From: Cryptomeria japonica | Lineage: Eukaryota > Streptophyta > Pinopsida > Cupressales > Cupressaceae | Direction: 5' to 3' | DNA: 64,000 nucleotides | Assembly: GCF_030272615.1 (NCBI RefSeq) | Contig: NC_081415.1 | Location: 599,893,644 to 599,957,643, forward strand | Part shown: positions 57,457 through 64,000 of the stretch, one piece after another | Position numbering within the stretch: the stretch's first letter is position 1 | How the letters are laid out: the number at the start of each line of letters is the position of its first letter | Notes under the pieces: model-generated | Database searches by the model: none | The model's input: only the letters and a program-made list of their open reading frames with translations | What the model was told of the DNA's origin: nothing | Program-made: the position numbers and the translations under genes

Positions 57457-59982
57457 TCAGTTCACCATAAAGCCAGGGAAGGGTTCTGGCTCCTCCACAG
57501 GCCTTCTTGTTATCATTTTTTCTACAACAGCTGCATCTGGCTCTTCCATAGGACTCCTTGTCATTGTTTTTTCTGCAATAGCTGCATCAACCTGTGGTAT
57601 AATAGGAGTTATACTACCAAATATATTTTCATCTAGCAGTTCGCCAAATTGGAATTGTTTGATAGGAGAGTGAGGGGGGCTATGAGTAGTTGGAACATGG
57701 ATGTTGTTAAGGGTGACATACGCTGGGGTTAGAATATTGTACATATCTCTTAAAATCTGATGATGGCCAGGTAGGGGAGTTGATGGAGTACTATTGTGCC
57801 CTGCCCTGATTGCAGTATGTTCTAAATTGTTATGGTAACTAGCTTGGAGGTTACTAAGAGCAGCATATGCAGGTGTTAAGATATTGTACATGTCTTGTAA
57901 AGTTTGATGATGCTGAGGCAATGGTGTTGATGGAGTACTCCTCTCCCCTACAATAATTGCAACATCCTCGTTCACTTGCTCTTTTGCTGGTTTCTTTTGC
58001 TTGCTCATCTGCTTTTGTTTCTTTTTCAACTCCCTCTCCTTTTGCTGTTGTGCCCTTTCTTCTTCCTTCCTTTGCTTTATTATTTGTCTTTCAAGCTTTT
58101 CCTCATCTTTCCTCTTTCTCCTTGCAATTTGTTCAAGTTTCCTTGCCTCTTTTTGTTTTTTCTTCCTTACTTTCAACTCTTCAATTTCAGCTTTTCTTGC
58201 TTCTTTTTTCTATTCCCGAATTATGTATTCATCAAAAGTAAGGATTTGGGATTTACTGCCCAATTTAAGTGCATTATTGTTAGAAAGAAGACTAGACCTA
58301 TTTCTCACCCTTTCAATGGGTAACTTCAGAAATTTTTTTAAAGAGCCTTGACTGCATAAGATTTCTTCAGCTTCGTCTTCTATCTCAAATGCTGCAGTTG
58401 TCTTCAAAGAACCTTGATTGTGTCCATCTTGCTCATCTGCTGCAACTTCATTAGTTTCTAAATTTGAATTCTCCCAATCCATTGTATCAGCATAATAATG
58501 AATGACCTCAGAGCTAAGCATTGGAGGTGAAGGCATGGATAAAGAAACTTCTTCATTTTCCATGTCAATCTGTATTCCTAAATGTTATGCTCCTTCTTTA
58601 ATCCAATTAGGTTGTTCAAACTGTGATGGTAAACTGAAGTCTTCATGTATGCCATTTTCATATTGTGTTTGGCTGATATGACTTGGTGAGCATGTGCTTT
58701 CAGTTGGTTCTTCTGTTTGTTGTGCTTCCAATTCTTTCATTTGTTTCACACATTGTTCCAAACACTCTTCCACTTGTGCCTCTCCATAGCCAGCTAATCT
58801 TAAGACGCTAGCAATGCCTGCAACATCACTATCATCTTGTAAATTGAATGCATCACTTGGTCTCATGTCATTACAAAGAGCATCTTTATTTAAAGGCCAT
58901 ATTCCGGTCCTTCGAAAACCAGCTATGATGTTTTCAGATGTCAGGGCAAGTTTGAATGCTTTACTTGCAAGTTCTGCCAATTCAGTTCTCCTTATTTCTA
59001 TGTGTGGATGTTTGGCCATCCATTTTGACCTTTTAGATTTGAAATGTGCCTTGAATGGAGAGAACACACTCACATCTAGAGGCTGCAATTTGTGGCTGGT
59101 GTGGGCAGGCAATGTTAGAAGATCAATACCAAGAGATCTTGCTTCATGGATTGTGGTCAAAGCAACATGGCTTCGATGACTGTCAAATATAAGGAGATGT
59201 CTGTTTGTGGGTGAAACTCCACCCGGAACAGATCTGGCAAAGTGATATAGCCAATTTAAAAATAATTCTTTTGTCATCCAAGCATGTGGTTGTGCAGCCA
59301 TACATGCTCCCGGTTCATAGTTGGCAATGTAGTTTTTAAGCTGTCTTTTGGCCTTGAAAAGATAAAATCCTGGAATGCTATGAACTGCTACATTAACACA
59401 ACATAAAATTGTTATCCACTCTCTGCTCTTTGATAAAATTTGTGGGACACTTCTACTACCCAACTTTGCAATTACTCGCATCCCGCAGTTCCTGCCTGCT
59501 TGCACACCTGTTTCATCACAATTCCATATTTTTGTTGGTCCGTATTCAGAAGCATTGTACAATTTCTCCAGGTTGTCTTAAAAATCTGTCACAATACTTG
59601 GTCGTAGCATTACTGCTCTATCTCTGTCCAGACCCTCTGCAGTCCTTATTGTCAAATCTGGATGACGTTTGCGGAAACTTGTCCACCATGATCTGCCTGG
59701 GAAACCATTCTTGAATGGATTTGGCCTTGTTTCACATATATGAGCTACATGTGACTTTAGCTGAATGATCTCTAATCCGTGACCAAGTTGCGCCATATCT
59801 TTGCACCAGTCAACAATTTCTAGCTCTTCTTCCAACGAAAGGATCGTTGGTGGACCTCTTCTTTTTGTTGTTGTCAGCCCTGAAAGCCAAAATGTTAAAG
59901 TGCTCGTAGGAATTCCCCACTTTTTTCCAGCTGCTCTTATGGAATATGAATTGTCTTCAACATCTTTCATAGCACATTCCAT
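57457..59982 (-). pseudogene. Pogo-like transposase, one frame with three stops
   Basis: A single minus-strand frame of about 842 codons from the ATG at 59982 (MECAMKDVEDNS; the frame is open upstream to about 60136 without an earlier ATG). It is interrupted only by TAA at 59578, TAA at 58585 and TAG at 58210. Domains: psq-type HTH (SIRAAGKKWGIPTSTLTFWL), CENP-B-type HTH (NGFPGRSWWTSFRKRHPDL) and DDE_1 catalytic core. The core carries IWNCDETGVQ (first Asp), HLLIFDSHRSH (second Asp) and LQPLDVSVFSPFKAHF (third Asp). The conserved core ends by about 58700. Beyond it are an acidic linker and a long lysine/glutamate coiled coil (about 58000-58180). Two similar copies of STPSTPLP-HHQ-L-DMYNIL follow. 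Such a C-terminal extension is unusual for pogo transposases. Function: DNA cleavage and strand transfer in the nucleus; this copy is presumably inactive. Confidence 0.85.
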
Positions 59983-60303
59983 GTCTTCTTCTGTCCATTG
60001 ACCGTTATAACTGGATTTTTTATCTCCATGATGTTGAGAAGACTGTAAAGGAGTGTTTGTTCTTTCTACATTTTCATCTGCAGTATTACAAGTTATGTCA
60101 TCCTGAGGTGGATTAATTGCAGTGTCGCCATCTTATCCTTCACCAAATGGAATTTAACACCATGTGGGTAACGGTTCCTCAACATTTGGGTTGTTCTTTT
60201 GCTTCGTCTCTTTCCTGTTGTCTTTCCTTTTGCCTTTCCTGTTGTTGTTGCCTTACCTGTTGTCATAGTGCCTAAACAACAATAACATCAACTATTAAGT
60301 ATA
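59983..60303 (-). other. Leader of the transposase gene
   Basis: The frame continues upstream of the ATG at 59982 as SSYNGQWTEED, which resembles transposase sequence. The true start was therefore probably further upstream, before a TAA at about 60134. No alternative ATG in that frame is visible. Confidence 0.45.
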
Positions 60304-61075
<772 letters not shown>

Positions 61076-61960
61076 AAAGTAGTAAAAACAAGTCAACTGA
61101 ACAGTAATGAACACAAATTACCTAGAATTTATGCTAGCACAGTGCCAGCCAAACAGTAGTGAAAACAAAATACTTGAAATTTACACAGTCAAAAATTATA
61201 TAAACAAACAAAATACCTTCAATTTATGACAACATAGACTAAACAGTAGTGAAAATGAAAACAAAATACAGAAGTGAAAACAAAGTACTTGGATTTTATG
61301 ACAACACAAAGTCAAAAATTACATAAACAAACAAAATACCTTCAATTTATGACAACACAGAGAACTAAACTAAGCTAAACAGTAGTGAAAACAAAATACA
61401 TGAAATGATAGACAACTAAACTACATAAAATGATAGACAACTAAACTACATAAAATGATAGACAACTAAGCTAAAATCATATATTATGTGCATAGAGTCA
61501 GTCTGCAACAAGAAGTAATGTATGCAAGAATGTGAGTGTACCTGGAATTTATGCTAGCACAGTGCCAACCAAACAGTAGTGAAAACAAAATACCTGTATT
61601 TTATGACAACACACAGTCAGAGATTATATAAACAAACAAAAACACAATATCTGTATTTTATGATAACACACAGTCAGAAATTATATAAACAAACAAAAAA
61701 CCTGCAATTTATGACAACACAGTCAACTAAACTAAACAATAATGAAAACAAAATACCTGAAATCTATGACAGCACACGATCAGATATTATGTGCACAGAG
61801 TCAGTCTGCAGCAAGAAGTAATGTATGCAAGAAATCTTGATTATTTACTGAACGAAGGAGGAATGTGAATCAGTCTGCAGCAAGAAGTAATGTATGTATG
61901 CACTGAACAAAGGTCTGTAGCAAGAAGTAATGTATGTATGCACTGAACAAAGGAGGAATG
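61076..61960. repeat. Imperfect tandem repeats near the right end of the pogo-like element
   Basis: 'acagtagtgaaaacaaaata' with 'tttatgacaacaca' and 'aaattatataaacaaacaaa' recurs about eight times. 'cagtctgcagcaagaagtaatg' (parts cagtctgca and gcaagaagtaatg) recurs near 61499, 61800, 61870 and 61920. Confidence 0.8.
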
Positions 61961-62779
61961 TGAAGGTTTTACAATAGTGCAGGGAGAATGTAATTGTAAA
62001 AACTCTCCTTCATCGTAAGCTACATTAATATGACATTTTCCCTCCTTTTTTTAAATCTTATTTGATTTGTTTGATCTGTGGCTATTTTTTGATCTTGCTT
62101 GATCTATGGCCATTTTATGATCTTGCTTGATCCGTGGGTATGGATTTCTGCATTTCTATTGGATAAGAGTACATGAGGTGGATTTATGGGAGGTAAATTT
62201 TAATTTTTTTTGCATTAATTGTTTGTTTTCAATCGAATGGAGAGCCTCACAATTGCTCTATTTAATGTTTCAGGTCCCAGATTTGGTGGTTGCAAACTAG
62301 AATCTGAACATTTATATTCAGAAGCTGGCTATTAGAGGATGACAAGTTGAACAATTGTGAATGAGTGATGGGACTGTTTTGCCTCACAAGTTGGTCAACC
62401 ATATATCAGTGATTTGACACTTTATCATGTAAAATTGTACAAATTGTAATACAATGTTTTATATTTGTTTTATAAAATTGTACAAATATTAATATAATCA
62501 TTTTACAACTGTATTTTATATTACATCAAAAGTGTGTTGAGTTGTAGGAATGTTGTTTTAATTTATTTAATATGAAACATGTATTGAATGTTTTTTGTTT
62601 AATAGTTGCATGAAATTTAGTAAATCAATGATACATGCCATAATAATTCAAACTGATTTGATGTATTGCAATTATTGATATATAAAGACACAAAAAATGA
62701 TATATTTTTTTTCAAAGAATAGTTTTTATTTTTACAATTATTGGAACAAAAGGTATCAACAACCCTCACAATAATTGGT
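61961..62779. other. Subterminal non-coding region of the pogo-like element
   Basis: AT-rich with no gene. A short duplication of 'gatcttgcttgatc' occurs near 62090 and 62120. Confidence 0.45.
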
Positions 62780-62807
62780 ACATGCTCAACTACTTGGTCC
62801 TTTCCCC
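62780..62807 (-). repeat. Right terminal inverted repeat of the pogo-like element
   Basis: The plus strand reads ctacttggtcctttcccc, followed by TA; it is the inverted partner of the left end. Confidence 0.8.
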
Positions 62808-62809
62808 TA

Positions 62810-63250
62810 GTCATGCCTCACAAGTGGTCTCGCTTTCTATTACATGGATGTGTGGAGCTTTTTGCATCGCTTTGAAGTGACACAAAATGACATGACGAAG
62901 AGTCTCACCCTTGAGAAAACTACAACATCAAAACATCCTGCGGAGCAAACACGTGTCTCTCGAATTTCGTCCCAACCAGTTGTATTAAAAAAATCACAAG
63001 AGAGGACAAAGGTGATGCCATGTGGCGCTCAAGCGGGGCTCCGCAATACAAAAGAAGAGAAGGCTCATAAAAAGACAGGCCACGCCAAAACGTGGTGGGC
63101 ATACGTGAACTGCAACCTTAATCCTGCCCAATCAAAAAGAGGGCCACGAGCCTAAGCAAAATAAAAGGGGGCGTTTATGGGGCAATGTGGATTATAAATC
63201 CACAGCTTTCTAGTGACTTTTGGGAAATTGTGCCTACGAGATGACGACAC
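62810..63250. other. Non-coding flank
   Basis: No recognisable gene. The minus strand has a TATA-like sequence (rc of 'gattataaatcc', near 63191), but no element boundary could be placed. Confidence 0.4.
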
Positions 63251-63263
63251 CCAAGACTTTGAT

Positions 63264-64000
63264 TTATGCGCTTGCTTCGAAGAGTTGGTCGAGGGACTTC
63301 TGCAAAGGGAGCCAATCGCCTACTGAGGGAAAAGTTTGGGACTTAAGACTTTGATGATCCTGACCCAAATCAATGATTTCTTTAAAAGGCATGCCACTTA
63401 TCTTGTTAAGAGCTAGCTCAATGAGAATGCGGGGCCGAGCTAAGAGGTGAATCGATTCTTCAATCTCACCAGCATTAGGAGTGTCACTCAAAGCTTGGAG
63501 ATACGACTGGTCCTGATGACGTTTATCTATCAAGTCTAGAACCTACTCGATCTTCATAACTGAGTCATCACGGAGGAAAGGTGAAGGGAGGCCATTCTTC
63601 ACAAACTGCTCAAATCGGTCCCTTATGTGCCCAATCAAATATTTCAATGATGTCAAGCTAGACATAGCTCGAACAATTGCCTTATTACAATTTATGAGCT
63701 TATTTTACTTCCTTGCCATTGCTCTGTGATATTCAATCCCTATTGCAGTCAACTTCTGATTAGGAAGCAACATATAGCCAGTTGATTAGCTTCTGAGAGC
63801 CGAGAATCTTAGGTGCAATGGACTACATGATCTGCTCAATGGTACTGGCTATGTCGACACACAATGTCTGGGCACCTGCTAAGAATTTGAGGACCGGTTG
63901 CAAAGAGGCAAAAGATTGGTTCACCCTCTCCCAACCCGAGGTTTACAACTGTTGTATTATAGGAGTAAAATCTATGGGAGGAATAGGAGGAAGTGCGGAA
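63264..64000 (-). pseudogene. Degraded coding-like region of unknown family
   Basis: The minus strand ends in a clean 89-codon frame (63264-63533) with LARPRILIELALNKISGMPF and SVGDWLPLQKSLDQLFEASA. Upstream to the window edge, broken frames read NQSFASLQPVLKFLAGAQTL and APKILGSQKLINWLYVAS. The helical, low-complexity-free composition resembles the C-terminal half of the large U3 ORFs in the A-D family, but I see no clear alignable block. It could be the end of a divergent member extending beyond the window. Confidence 0.4.

Noticed and set aside
57957-58351. Phe/Leu/Ser-rich plus-strand frames resembling membrane proteins
   Set aside because: They are antisense shadows of the lysine/glutamate-rich coiled coil of the transposase.

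Overview
This window is nuclear DNA of a seed plant. It is almost entirely transposable elements, several inserted inside one another. The few host-gene traces are one plausible terminal exon near 40.1 kb and fragments resembling plant EDS1/PAD4 and PPR genes. The low gene density, very long elements, AT-rich spacers and many old degraded retroelements suggest a large, TE-rich genome such as a conifer or other gymnosperm. The species is inference only.

Layout. (1) 386-12285 (- strand) is a TG..CA element (A) flanked by the 5-bp duplication GGTTT. A related element B (4870-11912, +) is nested in it. (2) 12950-20851 is a pile of degraded minus-strand Ty1/copia elements with two recognisable LTRs and a small hAT-like insertion. 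(3) 21029-31572 (+) is a third family member, C, with a fourth, D (22075-29666, +), nested in it between perfect GGCGC duplications. (4) 32482-38089 is a nearly complete Ty1/copia element with both LTRs, PBS, gag, pol and PPT. (5) 38090-44988 is low-copy-looking DNA holding one probable host exon. (6) 44989-51377 is an old LTR retrotransposon with a G-patch ORF, an inserted solo LTR and a minisatellite. (7) 52212-62807 is a 10.6-kb pogo-like DNA transposon flanked by TA. It carries a transposase reading frame broken by three stops, internal inverted repeats, an EDS1/PAD4-like exon and a PPR fragment. (8) 62810-64000 holds a degraded coding-like region.

The most unusual system is the A/B/C/D family. 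Each member has TG..CA-type ends and 5-bp target duplications but no second LTR, PBS, reverse transcriptase or integrase, so each looks like a solo LTR of extraordinary length (up to 7.6 kb). D holds an intact 1073-codon ORF of unrecognised function inside what would be U3. Upstream of it are a TATA box, a probable 5'-UTR intron and an array of 13 semi-palindromic boxes spaced mostly 157-176 bp. Downstream is a second promoter consisting of a telobox palindrome plus a TATA box. A and B carry decayed copies of the same ORF and C has none. Each member has its own box array at the same relative place, and both nested insertions landed inside such arrays.

Two other points stand out. The two LTRs of the copia element differ by an exact inversion of a 14-bp hairpin loop. 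The transposase frame is continuous for about 842 codons with only three stop codons and no frameshift. All family assignments come from reading motifs by eye; no database search was possible.
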